Counted from the stretch's first letter, positions 1-5,741 are shown. The stretch is DNA of 7,995 bases from an uncultured Clostridia bacterium (GCA_944369635.1 CALVXL010000046.1:1-7995), one strand, 5' to 3'. Notes: generated by a model from the letters alone, not told the origin. Numbers and translations: made by a program.

Positions 1-270
1 AATTTGGAAGAGCTCAAAACATTGCAGCTTTCTATACTGCAAAACTGCGCAAAATACGTGAAAAAGGGCGGGCATTTATATTATTCTACCTGCTCGTTTT
101 TCGACGAGGAAAACTCTCTAAACGTAGAAAGATTTCTGAAAAACAACGCGGACTTTGTTTTTGAAGAGAGCGAAAGCCCGCTCGCTTACGAGCGGAAAAA
201 ATACGGTTTGCAGTTTCTGCCCGACGTATCGGGGGGCGGCTTCTTTTTTGCAAAGATGAAAAAGGTGTGA
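1..270 (+). CDS. rsmB: 16S rRNA (cytosine-967-C5)-methyltransferase RsmB, C-terminal end (5' truncated by window)
   Basis: The last 89 codons of an RsmB/Sun (Fmu) family enzyme, which uses S-adenosylmethionine to methylate C967 of 16S rRNA in the cytoplasm. The visible part carries motif VI, YSTCS, with its cysteine codon at 91-93. In this family that Cys is the nucleophile that attacks C6 of the target cytosine. It is followed by the usual EN..V..FL segment and the family's terminal LP...GG/DGFF-A pattern, here ending GGFFFAKMKKV, with Gly where many homologues have Asp. The second catalytic Cys (motif IV, PC), the SAM-binding Rossmann core and the NusB-like N-terminal RNA-binding domain lie upstream of the window. 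The reading frame enters at base 1 without a start codon. Position directly before rlmN matches the conserved Bacillota order. Other m5C methyltransferases (NOP2/RsmF) share motif VI, but context favours RsmB. Confidence 0.88.
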   Translation, partial: NLEELKTLQLSILQNCAKYVKKGGHLYYSTCSFFDEENSLNVERFLKNNADFVFEESESPLAYERKKYGLQFLPDVSGGGFFFAKMKKV

Positions 271-271
271 T

Positions 272-1321
272 ATGAAGGAAATTTTGCTCGATCTTTCCGT
301 CGCGGAAATGGCTGATCTTTTTAAAAGCGAGGGTTTGCCCGCTTACCGCGCGGCGCAGGTCTTTTCCGAACTTCATAAAAACAAGCCGTTTTCAGAGATG
401 TCGGCTTTGCCGAAAGATCTTCGCGCCGCGCTTGCGGAAAAGTACGCCGATCCCGCCGTTCGGATTGTGAAGACGCTGGAAAGCGTCGACGGAACGAAAA
501 AATTTTTGTTCGCCTTGCAGGACGGCAACATCGTCGAGGGCGTTTTGATGAAATATAAATACGGCAATACGCAGTGCGTTTCCACGCAGGTCGGCTGCCG
601 CATGAACTGCGCGTTCTGCGCTTCGGGGCTCAACGGGCTGGTGCGCAACCTGACGGCGGGGGAAATTCTGGGGCAGATCGTCGCCGTCAATGCCGCGGAG
701 GGTGGCGCGGCGGAAACCCGTGCGGTAACCAACGTCGTGCTGATGGGCCGCGGCGAACCGCTGGATAATTTCGACAATACCGTCAGATTTTTAAAAAATC
801 TGTCCGAAAAAGGCGGCATCGGCATCAGCCGCAGAAACGTCAGCCTTTCCACCTGCGGCATCGTGCCGAAGATCTACGAACTCGCCGACCTCGGATTTTC
901 CCTCAATCTGACTATTTCGCTGCATTCGCCTTTCGACGAAGCGCGTAAAAAAATCATGCCGATCGCGAAAAAGTATTCCATCGCGGAAATCTTGAAAGCC
1001 TGCGAATATTACTTTGAAAAGAGCGGGCGGCGGTATATATTCGAATACGTTCTCATAGAAGGCGAAAACGATCAAAAGGAGCATGCCGACGAACTGATCC
1101 GCCTATTAAAAGGCAAGCCGTGCCACGTGAATCTGATACGGCTGAACGAAGTAAAGGAAAGAAAGATGAAAGCGGTTACGGACAAAAACGCCTACCGCTT
1201 TTTGGGGCTTTTGGAGCGCGGCGGGATTTCCGCCACGTTGCGCAGGCAGATCGGCGCGGATATCGACGGCGCCTGCGGACAGCTCCGTCAGAAATTTTTG
1301 GAATCGGGAGAGGAATTTTGA
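272..1321 (+). CDS. rlmN: Dual-specificity 23S rRNA (A2503-C2)/tRNA (A37-C2) methyltransferase RlmN
   Basis: A radical-SAM enzyme of 349 residues, the normal length for RlmN, that makes 2-methyladenosine at A2503 of 23S rRNA and at A37 of some tRNAs. The radical-SAM cluster motif CxxxCxxC is at C109, C113 and C116. The two further cysteines of the ping-pong mechanism are present: C102 (seven residues before the cluster, like E. coli C118) and C335 in DIDGACGQL (like E. coli C355, the methyl carrier). The SAM-binding GEPL motif is at 161-164; the residue before it is Arg (GRGEPL), where the homologues I recall have Met, Thr or Ile. An HhH-like N-terminal domain precedes the barrel. The ATG lies 1 bp after the rsmB stop with a modest Shine-Dalgarno (AAGGTG, 262-267), suggesting translational coupling. 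The stop overlaps the rsgA start. C335 argues against the paralogue Cfr only weakly; sequence and synteny decide for RlmN. Confidence 0.97.
   Translation: MKEILLDLSVAEMADLFKSEGLPAYRAAQVFSELHKNKPFSEMSALPKDLRAALAEKYADPAVRIVKTLESVDGTKKFLFALQDGNIVEGVLMKYKYGNTQCVSTQVGCRMNCAFCASGLNGLVRNLTAGEILGQIVAVNAAEGGAAETRAVTNVVLMGRGEPLDNFDNTVRFLKNLSEKGGIGISRRNVSLSTCGIVPKIYELADLGFSLNLTISLHSPFDEARKKIMPIAKKYSIAEILKACEYYFEKSGRRYIFEYVLIEGENDQKEHADELIRLLKGKPCHVNLIRLNEVKERKMKAVTDKNAYRFLGLLERGGISATLRRQIGADIDGACGQLRQKFLESGEEF
1307..1313 (+). promoter_or_regulatory. Ribosome binding site that fixes the rsgA TTG start
   Basis: GGAGAGG inside the last codons of rlmN lies 4 bp before TTG at 1318-1320. No ATG occurs at the expected N-terminus. 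The first in-frame ATG (1405) would delete the first strands of the OB-fold, so the TTG is the best-supported start. Confidence 0.6.
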
Positions 1322-2157
1322 AAGGGCAGATCGTAACGCTGCACGTGAACGAATATTTTGCGGAAAACGAAAGCGGAAATTACCGTCTGACGGCGCGCGG
1401 GCGCATGAAAGGAAAAACCGACATTTTAGTCGGCGATTACGTGGAGTTTGCAAACGGGGCGATCGAAAAGGTGTATCCCCGTACGTCGCAGTTTATCCGT
1501 CCCAGCGTGGCGAACGTGCAGCAGATCGTCGCCGTGCTTTCTTCCGAGCCGAAACCCGATTTTTTCATGCTCGATAAATTGCTCGTATCCGCGAATAAGG
1601 AGGGCGTTTCGGTGGTGCTCGCCGTCAATAAAAACGATCTCGGCGCGGAAATTTACGAAAAAGTCAAGCGCGAATACGCGGGGTCGGGCGCGGAGATTTT
1701 GTCCGTTTCCGCCGCGAAAGGAGATAATCTCGGCGCGCTTAAGGAAAAACTCAGCGGCAAATTGACGGCGCTTGCGGGACAATCCGCCGTCGGCAAGTCC
1801 TCGCTTGTCAACGCCATGTTTTCCACAAGTTTAAAAGTGGGCGATCTCAGCGCCATCAAGCGGGGCAAGCATACCACCACCGCCTCGCACATCTATTCGT
1901 TCGGCGATTGCCGTATCGTCGATACGCCGGGTTTTGCCGTGCTGGAAACCGACGTCGAGGCGGAAGATATCCGCTTTTATTATCCGGAATTCGAAACGCC
2001 TTCCGCGCTTTGTAAATTCCGCGGTTGCACGCATACGAGCGAACCTTATTGCGAGGTAAAACGGCTGGCGGAAAGCGGGCGGATTCCCGAAGAAAGGTAT
2101 TTAAGGTACGTCGAACTTTTCAAAAAAGCCAAGGAAAAAAGGAGGGAATATGAATAA
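1318..2157 (+). CDS. rsgA: Small ribosomal subunit biogenesis GTPase RsgA (YloQ/YjeQ family)
   Basis: A circularly permuted GTPase of 279 residues, slightly shorter than the ~290-300 usual in Bacillus. It acts late in 30S maturation, where GTP hydrolysis checks the decoding centre and releases assembly factors. An N-terminal OB-fold (about 1-65) is followed by the permuted G motifs in the diagnostic order: G4 NKND at 104-107, G5 SA at 131-132, G1 P-loop GQSAVGKSS at 154-162, G2 in GKHTTT at 183-188, and G3 DTPGF at 202-206. The C-terminal zinc finger is complete: C232, C237, H239, C245. The P-loop has Ala157 where GQSGVGKSS is more common. I chose TTG at 1318, which overlaps the rlmN stop by four bases; a longer in-frame extension upstream to 1120 runs inside rlmN and has no family similarity. 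The 3' end overlaps rpe by 8 bp, so translation of rlmN, rsgA and rpe is probably coupled. Confidence 0.96.
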   Translation: MKGQIVTLHVNEYFAENESGNYRLTARGRMKGKTDILVGDYVEFANGAIEKVYPRTSQFIRPSVANVQQIVAVLSSEPKPDFFMLDKLLVSANKEGVSVVLAVNKNDLGAEIYEKVKREYAGSGAEILSVSAAKGDNLGALKEKLSGKLTALAGQSAVGKSSLVNAMFSTSLKVGDLSAIKRGKHTTTASHIYSFGDCRIVDTPGFAVLETDVEAEDIRFYYPEFETPSALCKFRGCTHTSEPYCEVKRLAESGRIPEERYLRYVELFKKAKEKRREYE

Positions 2158-2803
2158 CGTTCTGATTGCGCCGTCCATATTGTCGGCGGACTTTTCCCGC
2201 ATGGGAGAGGAAGTGAAATCGCTCGAAGTCTGCGGCGCGGATATGATCCACGCGGACGTGATGGACGGGGTTTTCGTGCCGAATATCACGTTCGGCATCA
2301 AAATGGTGGAAGATCTGAGAAAATGCACCGCTCTGCCCATCGACGCGCACCTCATGATCGTGCATCCCGAAAAATACGTGGAGCGCTTTGCCAAGGCGGG
2401 CGCAGACTTTGTTACCGTTCACTACGAGGCTTGCAAAGAGGACACCGCAAAGACGCTTAAACTCATCAAAAGCTGCGGCGCTAAGGCGGGCGTCGTCATC
2501 AATCCCGATACGCCGTGGGAGCGCGCGGCGGAGTTTCTGCCGCTTTGCGACATGATTTTGGTGATGAGCGTTTATCCGGGTTTCGGCGGGCAGAAATATA
2601 TTCCCTCGGCGGATGAAAAACTTTTGAATCTTTCGCGTCTGATCGGGGAAAAAAAGCCGCAGACGCTTTTGGAAATAGACGGCGGCGTGACGGAGGAAAA
2701 CGCGCCGCGCCTCATCGGGCTCGGCGCGAACGTAATCGTTGCGGGCAGCGCGGTATTCAAGGCTGCCGACCGTAAAAAGGCGATCGCCGCTTTGCGTGGA
2801 TAA
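2150..2803 (+). CDS. rpe: Ribulose-phosphate 3-epimerase
   Basis: A TIM-barrel enzyme of 217 residues, the normal length, interconverting ribulose 5-phosphate and xylulose 5-phosphate in the pentose phosphate pathway. The N-terminal signature APSILSADF is at 7-15. The metal ligands of the family are all visible: H34 and D36 in IHADVMDG, H67 in DAHLM and D177 in EIDGG. D36 and D177 are also the acid/base pair. The phosphate-binding segments are PGFGGQ at 143-148 and the GG/AGSAVF region at 178-203. The residue before PGFGGQ is Tyr (VYPGFGGQ), where Asn or Glu is usual. The ATG sits inside the end of rsgA, 4 bp after a strong GGAGG (2141-2145). It is the last gene of the forward operon and is followed by a strong terminator. 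The thiN gene that often follows rsgA-rpe is absent here. Confidence 0.97.
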   Translation: MNNVLIAPSILSADFSRMGEEVKSLEVCGADMIHADVMDGVFVPNITFGIKMVEDLRKCTALPIDAHLMIVHPEKYVERFAKAGADFVTVHYEACKEDTAKTLKLIKSCGAKAGVVINPDTPWERAAEFLPLCDMILVMSVYPGFGGQKYIPSADEKLLNLSRLIGEKKPQTLLEIDGGVTEENAPRLIGLGANVIVAGSAVFKAADRKKAIAALRG

Positions 2804-2872
2804 AGCGTAGATTTTTCGAAGATTCAACATAGAAGCGCCAAGTAAAGATGTTCGGACGTAAATTTTTGTAGA

Positions 2873-2925
2873 AGGTAAAAAACGCGCCCGCAAAACGCAA
2901 TGCGTTTTGCGGGCGCACTTTTTAA
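2873..2925. terminator. Strong intrinsic terminator after rpe, apparently bidirectional
   Basis: A perfect 16-bp inverted repeat, 2884-2899 pairing with 2901-2916, with only A2900 at the centre (so the innermost pairs form the loop). A T-run follows on the plus strand (2919-2923). The minus-strand product also ends in a U-run, from the A-run 2877-2882. It closes the rsmB-rpe operon about 80 bp after the rpe stop. The stretch 2804-2872 holds no gene or motif I can recognise. Confidence 0.88.
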
Positions 2926-2936
2926 AAATAAAATTT

Positions 2937-2965
2937 GTCATAACCGTTTTTAAGGCGCATATATT
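2937..2965 (+). promoter_or_regulatory. Candidate sigma-E-type (mother-cell sporulation) promoter
   Basis: A -35-like GTCATAAC (2937-2944) and a -10-like CATATATT (2958-2965) are separated by 13 bp. As I recall the B. subtilis sigma-E consensus, the -35 is near TCATATT and the -10 is CATACAAT, 13-15 bp apart, so the -10 matches at 6 of 8 positions. The expected transcript start (about 2972) lies just before the ribosome binding site at 2982-2987. The -10 also forms half of a 6-bp inverted repeat (CATATA 2958-2963, TATATG 2969-2974), which could be a chance AT-rich palindrome. No good sigma-A promoter is seen between the rpe terminator and this ORF. Confidence 0.5.
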
Positions 2966-2993
2966 GTTTATATGGAAGAAAAAGGAGACGGTT

Positions 2994-3110
2994 ATGAGAA
3001 TATGTTGCGTTAAGCCGCCCAAAGCGGTAAGAAAGATACTCAGGCTCATTTTCAGAAACAGGATCAGAAAAGAAAAAACGAAAGCGGCTGAAAGCAAACA
3101 GCCGCTTTAA
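2994..3110 (+). CDS. spoVM: Small basic amphipathic protein, candidate SpoVM (stage V sporulation protein M)
   Basis: A 38-codon ORF. Its ATG is 6 bp after AAGGAG (2982-2987), one of the best ribosome binding sites in the window. B. subtilis SpoVM is a 26-residue amphipathic helix that senses the convex curvature of the forespore membrane and anchors the coat ATPase SpoIVA. Against that sequence as I recall it, an ungapped alignment of residues 1-26 gives identities at M1, K7, P9, K10, I15 and R17. Conservative matches fall at 2, 6, 12, 16, 19, 20 and 25. Pro9 is known to matter for SpoVM localisation. Residues 11-24 form a plausible amphipathic helix (V12, I15, L16, I19, F20 against R13, K14, R17, R21). 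A 12-residue charged tail extends beyond the usual end. It lies between rpe and rpmB, the spoVM position in Bacillota. It could instead be an unrelated small basic peptide. Confidence 0.62.
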   Translation: MRICCVKPPKAVRKILRLIFRNRIRKEKTKAAESKQPL

Positions 3111-3120
3111 TGTTTTACAT
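3081..3120 (+). terminator. Terminator hairpin overlapping the 3' end of the SpoVM-like ORF
   Basis: A perfect 10-bp stem, AAAGCGGCTG at 3081-3090 pairing with 3099-3108, around an 8-base loop. The stop codon falls at the base of the stem, and a broken T-rich tail (about 3106-3117) follows. The hairpin encodes roughly the last nine residues of the ORF. Confidence 0.6.
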
Positions 3121-3208
3121 AAAGTTTCACTGAATTCGGCTAAATCCGCAAGGCGAGCGCACATTTATTTATCATAAAGCGAGGGTGAGGGACAAGCCCT
3201 TATAACGC

Positions 3209-3237
3209 AAAAAAGCGGTTACGTAAAACGCAACCGC
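3209..3237 (-). terminator. Intrinsic terminator of rpmB
   Basis: Read on the minus strand, a 9-bp stem (3237-3229 with 3223-3215, including one G-U pair) closes a five-base loop and is followed by six T (3214-3209). It begins 21 bp beyond the rpmB stop. Together with the hairpin at 3081-3108 it separates the convergent SpoVM-like ORF and rpmB. The bases 3121-3208 between the two hairpins show nothing recognisable. Confidence 0.8.
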
Positions 3238-3258
3238 CTTATATCCGTCTTATGGAAT

Positions 3259-3450
3259 TCAGGCTCTTTCGACCTTGCCGCTTTTTAAACAACGCGCGCA
3301 GACATATTCCGCAGAAACGGTGCCGTCGCTGTGTTTCACTTTGACTTTCTGCAAATTCGCGTTGTACTGACGCGGGGTTTTGCGGTTGGAATGGCTGACC
3401 AGATTTCCCGAAAGTTTTCCTTTATTGCAAACGCTGCATACTCTTGACAT
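3259..3450 (-). CDS. rpmB: 50S ribosomal protein bL28, zinc-ribbon (four-cysteine) form
   Basis: A 63-residue bL28, the usual length, a structural protein of the large ribosomal subunit. The conserved core NANLQKVKVK (30-39) and the C-terminal ARCLKSGKVER (52-62) identify it. Two CxxC pairs, C5/C8 and C51/C54, make this the zinc-binding version; the B. subtilis main RpmB lacks them. The ATG at 3450-3448 is 9 bp after GGAGG (3464-3460), so in-frame codons further upstream are not needed. It is transcribed against its neighbours, as in other Bacillota, with its own terminator at 3237-3209 and a divergent intergenic region shared with the Asp23-family gene. Ribosomal proteins of the four-cysteine type are in some bacteria replaced by cysteine-free paralogues under zinc limitation; no such paralogue is in the window. 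Confidence 0.97.
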   Translation of the reverse strand: MSRVCSVCNKGKLSGNLVSHSNRKTPRQYNANLQKVKVKHSDGTVSAEYVCARCLKSGKVERA

Positions 3451-3486
3451 ATATATTTTCCTCCGTTTGGATATCTTCTTACAAAA

Positions 3487-3510
3487 TAGCATAAATACAT
3501 TAGCATAAAT
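3487..3510. repeat. 10-bp direct repeat in the rpmB promoter region
   Basis: TAGCATAAAT occurs exactly at 3487-3496 and again at 3501-3510, separated by four bases (14 bp start to start). Read from rpmB it is ATTTATGCTA twice, overlapping the candidate -10 elements. It could be two alternative -10 regions or a tandem operator half-site, or chance in AT-rich DNA. Confidence 0.6.
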
Positions 3511-3515
3511 CGCAA
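3488..3515 (-). promoter_or_regulatory. Candidate rpmB promoter
   Basis: On the minus strand, TTGCGA (3515-3510) and TATGCT (3493-3488) are 16 bp apart, each matching 4 of 6 sigma-A consensus bases. The expected start near 3481 would leave a 5' leader of about 30 bases. An alternative pair, TTGCTT (3525-3520) with TAATGT (3502-3497), also fits with 17-bp spacing. An exact 10-bp repeat overlaps both. Confidence 0.35.
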
Positions 3516-3595
3516 AAAAAAGCAAGAGAAAAACGGGCAAAAAGCCAAAAAAATTTGCTTCGGGTAAAAAAAGAGAATAATTTTAAGGAATATTG

Positions 3596-3624
3596 TTGCA
3601 AATATCCGATAAATATTGTAAAAT
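3596..3624 (+). promoter_or_regulatory. Sigma-A-type promoter of the Asp23-family gene (and probably fakA)
   Basis: TTGCAA (3596-3601) and TAAAAT (3619-3624) are separated by the optimal 17 bp; the -10 matches 5 of 6 and the -35 4 of 6 consensus bases. Transcription would start near 3630-3632. That is at or after the alternative ATG at 3629, which supports the downstream start of the coding region at 3656. Confidence 0.7.
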
Positions 3625-3655
3625 TAGAATGAGTAAAAGAAGGGACGGTTATTTC

Positions 3656-4006
3656 ATGTCTGTCAATACAAACAACATTTACGGAGAAATCAGCATAACG
3701 GACGACGCGATTGCCAACTTTGTATATTATACTTCGTTGGAATGTTACGGCATCGTCGAACTCGTGCCGTATAGCATACTCGATTCCGTAACCGCCCTGT
3801 TTACGCGCAAAAACACGGTAAAAGGCGTCAGGATCAGGACGAGCGGCGATCGTATTTTTATCGACGTTCACGTAATCGTCAAACACGGCGTATCGATCAA
3901 AGCCGTGGCGGAATCGCTGAAAGAATTCGTCAAATATCGGGTGGAGAGATTCACCGGCATGCTGGTGGACACCGTCAACGTGAATATCAAAGGCGTAAAA
4001 CTTTAA
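3656..4006 (+). CDS. yloU: Asp23/Gls24 family protein, YloU type
   Basis: A 116-residue Asp23/DUF322 protein, close to the ~120 of B. subtilis YloU. The family pattern is complete: an opening IYGEISITDDAI stretch (8-19), CYGIV (30-34), a polar-hydrophobic strand region FIDVHVIVKHG (68-78), a helix with conserved V-KY-VE spacing (about 81-97) and the terminal VDTVNVNIKGV strand (104-114). There is no signal peptide or membrane segment. Staphylococcal Asp23 is held at the membrane by AmaP, and the family is linked to cell-envelope stress. The precise role of the YloU subgroup is not settled, so no enzymatic function is claimed. The ATG at 3656 is 10 bp after AAGGGA (3640-3645); the in-frame ATG at 3629 lacks a ribosome binding site and lies about at the predicted transcript start. 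It directly precedes fakA, the usual pairing. Confidence 0.93.
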   Translation: MSVNTNNIYGEISITDDAIANFVYYTSLECYGIVELVPYSILDSVTALFTRKNTVKGVRIRTSGDRIFIDVHVIVKHGVSIKAVAESLKEFVKYRVERFTGMLVDTVNVNIKGVKL

Positions 4007-4099
4007 GGGCAGAAAAACGCGGTTTGCCGATTGGGGGGCTGACGGCGTTATTTTGGTGCCTTAAAACAATCGAAACTGAACTTAACGAAGAGGTATATA

Positions 4100-5731
4100 A
4101 TGCAGAAAACGATTAACGGAGCTATGCTGAAAAGCATGATCATCACTGCGGCAAAGCTCCTTGAAATAAACAGAGCGACCATCGACTCGCTCAACGTATT
4201 CCCCGTACCGGACGGCGATACGGGCACGAATATGTCGCTTACATTACAATCGGCGGTAAAAGAGCTTTTAAGCTGTAACAGCAACAGCATTTACGACGTG
4301 GCGGAAGCCGTTTCCAAAGGCGCGCTCAGGGGCGCAAGGGGAAATTCGGGCGTCATACTTTCTCAGGTTTTAAGGGGTTTTTGCAATACCGTAAAAGAAG
4401 CGCAAAGCGTAGATATCAAGTTGTTCGCCTCCGCCGTGCAGAACGGCGCGAAAGTAGCGTACGGCGCGGTCAGCAAACCTAAAGAAGGCACCATGCTTAC
4501 CGTCGCGCGCGAAGTCGGCGAATATGCCTGGTCGATGCGCGGTAAGTTCAAGGATTTTGAAGCGTTTTTGCCGGAACTGATCAAAAAAGGCGAGGATACG
4601 GTGGAAAAAACACCCGAACTTCTGCCCGTTCTGAAAAAGGCCGGCGTCGTGGACGCGGGCGGCAAGGGGCTGATGTGCCTTTATGAAGGCATGTATAAAG
4701 CCCTGATCGGCGAAGAGGTCGGCGGCAATATTTCCGTTAATGAACCCAAGGCTAACGAAACGCTGATGGATCATGCCGATATCATGAACCTCGGCGTCAT
4801 CGAGTTCGCCTACTGTACGGAATTTTTCATCATCAATATCAATAAAAAGACCACGCTTGCCGATATCGAAAAGCTGCGTGAAAAGCTGATGGCGATGGGA
4901 GACTGCGTGATCGTCATCGGGGATCTGGAACTCGTCAAGGTGCACGTACACACCAACAAACCCGGCGTTGCGCTTTCTTACGCGCTTGAACTCGGCGAGC
5001 TCGATAAAGTCAAAATCGAAAATATGCTCGAACAGAACCGCGAGCTGAAAAAGAAATACGAAGCCGAAAAGAAGGATATGGCGATGCTCGCCGTCTCCGT
5101 GGGCGACGGGATTTCGGATATCTTCCGCGATCTTACGGTTGACGGCATCATCGAAGGCGGGCAGTCGATGAACCCCAGTGCGTCCAGCATTGCAGACGCG
5201 GCGCAGCGCATCAATGCCGATACCATCTTCGTGCTTCCCAACAACAAAAACATCATTCTGGCGGCGGAACAGGCGAAATCGCTTGTCGAAGGAAAAAATA
5301 TCCACGTAATCCCCACCAAAAACATACCGCAGGGCTTTTCCGCGGCGCTGGCGTTCAATCCGGAAGTCAGTGCGGAAGAGAACAAGGCAAATATGATCCA
5401 CGCGCTCGACAACGTGACGGCGGGACAGGTCACTTATGCGGTCAGAACGACCAAGATCGACGGTTTTTCCCTGAAAGAGGGCGATATCATCGGGCTGGAT
5501 AATAAAAAGATCCTCGCCAAGGGGGACAACGTCAACAAAGTGGTCAAGGATCTTATCGCAAGGCTGAAGAGCATGTCGGATGAGATCATCACGCTGTATT
5601 ACGGTCAGGACGTCAAGGAAGAGGACGCGGCGCAGTTGCAAGCGGAGTTGCAGGAACTTTACCCCGAATGCGACGTGGAGATCAATTACGGCGGGCAGCC
5701 GATCTACTACTATCTGATCGCACTTGAATAA
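4100..5731 (+). CDS. fakA: DAK-fold kinase YloV / fatty acid kinase catalytic subunit FakA
   Basis: A protein of 543 residues, close to YloV (~550) and staphylococcal FakA. FakA phosphorylates fatty acids held by its partner FakB (DegV family), feeding acyl-phosphate into phospholipid synthesis. The N-terminal DhaL-like ATP-binding domain (about 1-205) has NVFPVPDGDTGTNM at 32-45, whose Asp38 and Asp40 bind magnesium-ATP, and GARGNSGVILSQ at 78-89. The middle domain (about 225-325) carries C239, H282 and H284 (in VHVHTNKPG). These match the Cys and two His that I recall binding zinc in staphylococcal FakA. The C-terminal domain ends in the family's GGQPIYYYLIALE. Start ATG follows AGAGG (4089-4093) by 6 bp. 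No FakB gene is in the window. The 93-bp gap after the Asp23-family gene has no clear promoter, so both genes probably share one transcript. Kinase substrate is inferred from family only. Confidence 0.93.
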   Translation: MQKTINGAMLKSMIITAAKLLEINRATIDSLNVFPVPDGDTGTNMSLTLQSAVKELLSCNSNSIYDVAEAVSKGALRGARGNSGVILSQVLRGFCNTVKEAQSVDIKLFASAVQNGAKVAYGAVSKPKEGTMLTVAREVGEYAWSMRGKFKDFEAFLPELIKKGEDTVEKTPELLPVLKKAGVVDAGGKGLMCLYEGMYKALIGEEVGGNISVNEPKANETLMDHADIMNLGVIEFAYCTEFFIININKKTTLADIEKLREKLMAMGDCVIVIGDLELVKVHVHTNKPGVALSYALELGELDKVKIENMLEQNRELKKKYEAEKKDMAMLAVSVGDGISDIFRDLTVDGIIEGGQSMNPSASSIADAAQRINADTIFVLPNNKNIILAAEQAKSLVEGKNIHVIPTKNIPQGFSAALAFNPEVSAEENKANMIHALDNVTAGQVTYAVRTTKIDGFSLKEGDIIGLDNKKILAKGDNVNKVVKDLIARLKSMSDEIITLYYGQDVKEEDAAQLQAELQELYPECDVEINYGGQPIYYYLIALE

Positions 5732-5741
5732 TAAAGAAAAC

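Noticed and set aside
1120..1317. Upstream in-frame extension of rsgA to an ATG at 1120
   Set aside because: It lies wholly inside rlmN, encodes a low-complexity basic peptide, and is not part of RsgA in any homologue I recall. TTG at 1318 has a ribosome binding site and gives the normal length.
2907..2993. Longer version of the SpoVM-like ORF starting at 2907
   Set aside because: That start lies inside the rpe terminator stem and upstream of the candidate promoter. The ATG at 2994 has a well-placed AAGGAG.
2120..3097. A 325-codon open frame on the minus strand across rpe and the following gap
   Set aside because: It is antisense to a certain rpe gene, crosses a strong terminator and the SpoVM-like unit, and its peptide shows no recognisable family pattern. 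It results from codon bias in rpe.
3520..3560. AAGCAA / TTGCTT inverted repeat in the A-rich part of the rpmB-asp23 gap as a leader structure
   Set aside because: Six base pairs around a loop of almost 30 bases in A-rich DNA is expected by chance, and the likely rpmB transcript start lies downstream of it.
3593..3655. Longer N-termini for the Asp23-family protein (starts at 3593 or ATG 3629)
   Set aside because: These overlap the predicted promoter and transcript start and lack Shine-Dalgarno sequences. The ATG at 3656 matches the family N-terminus.
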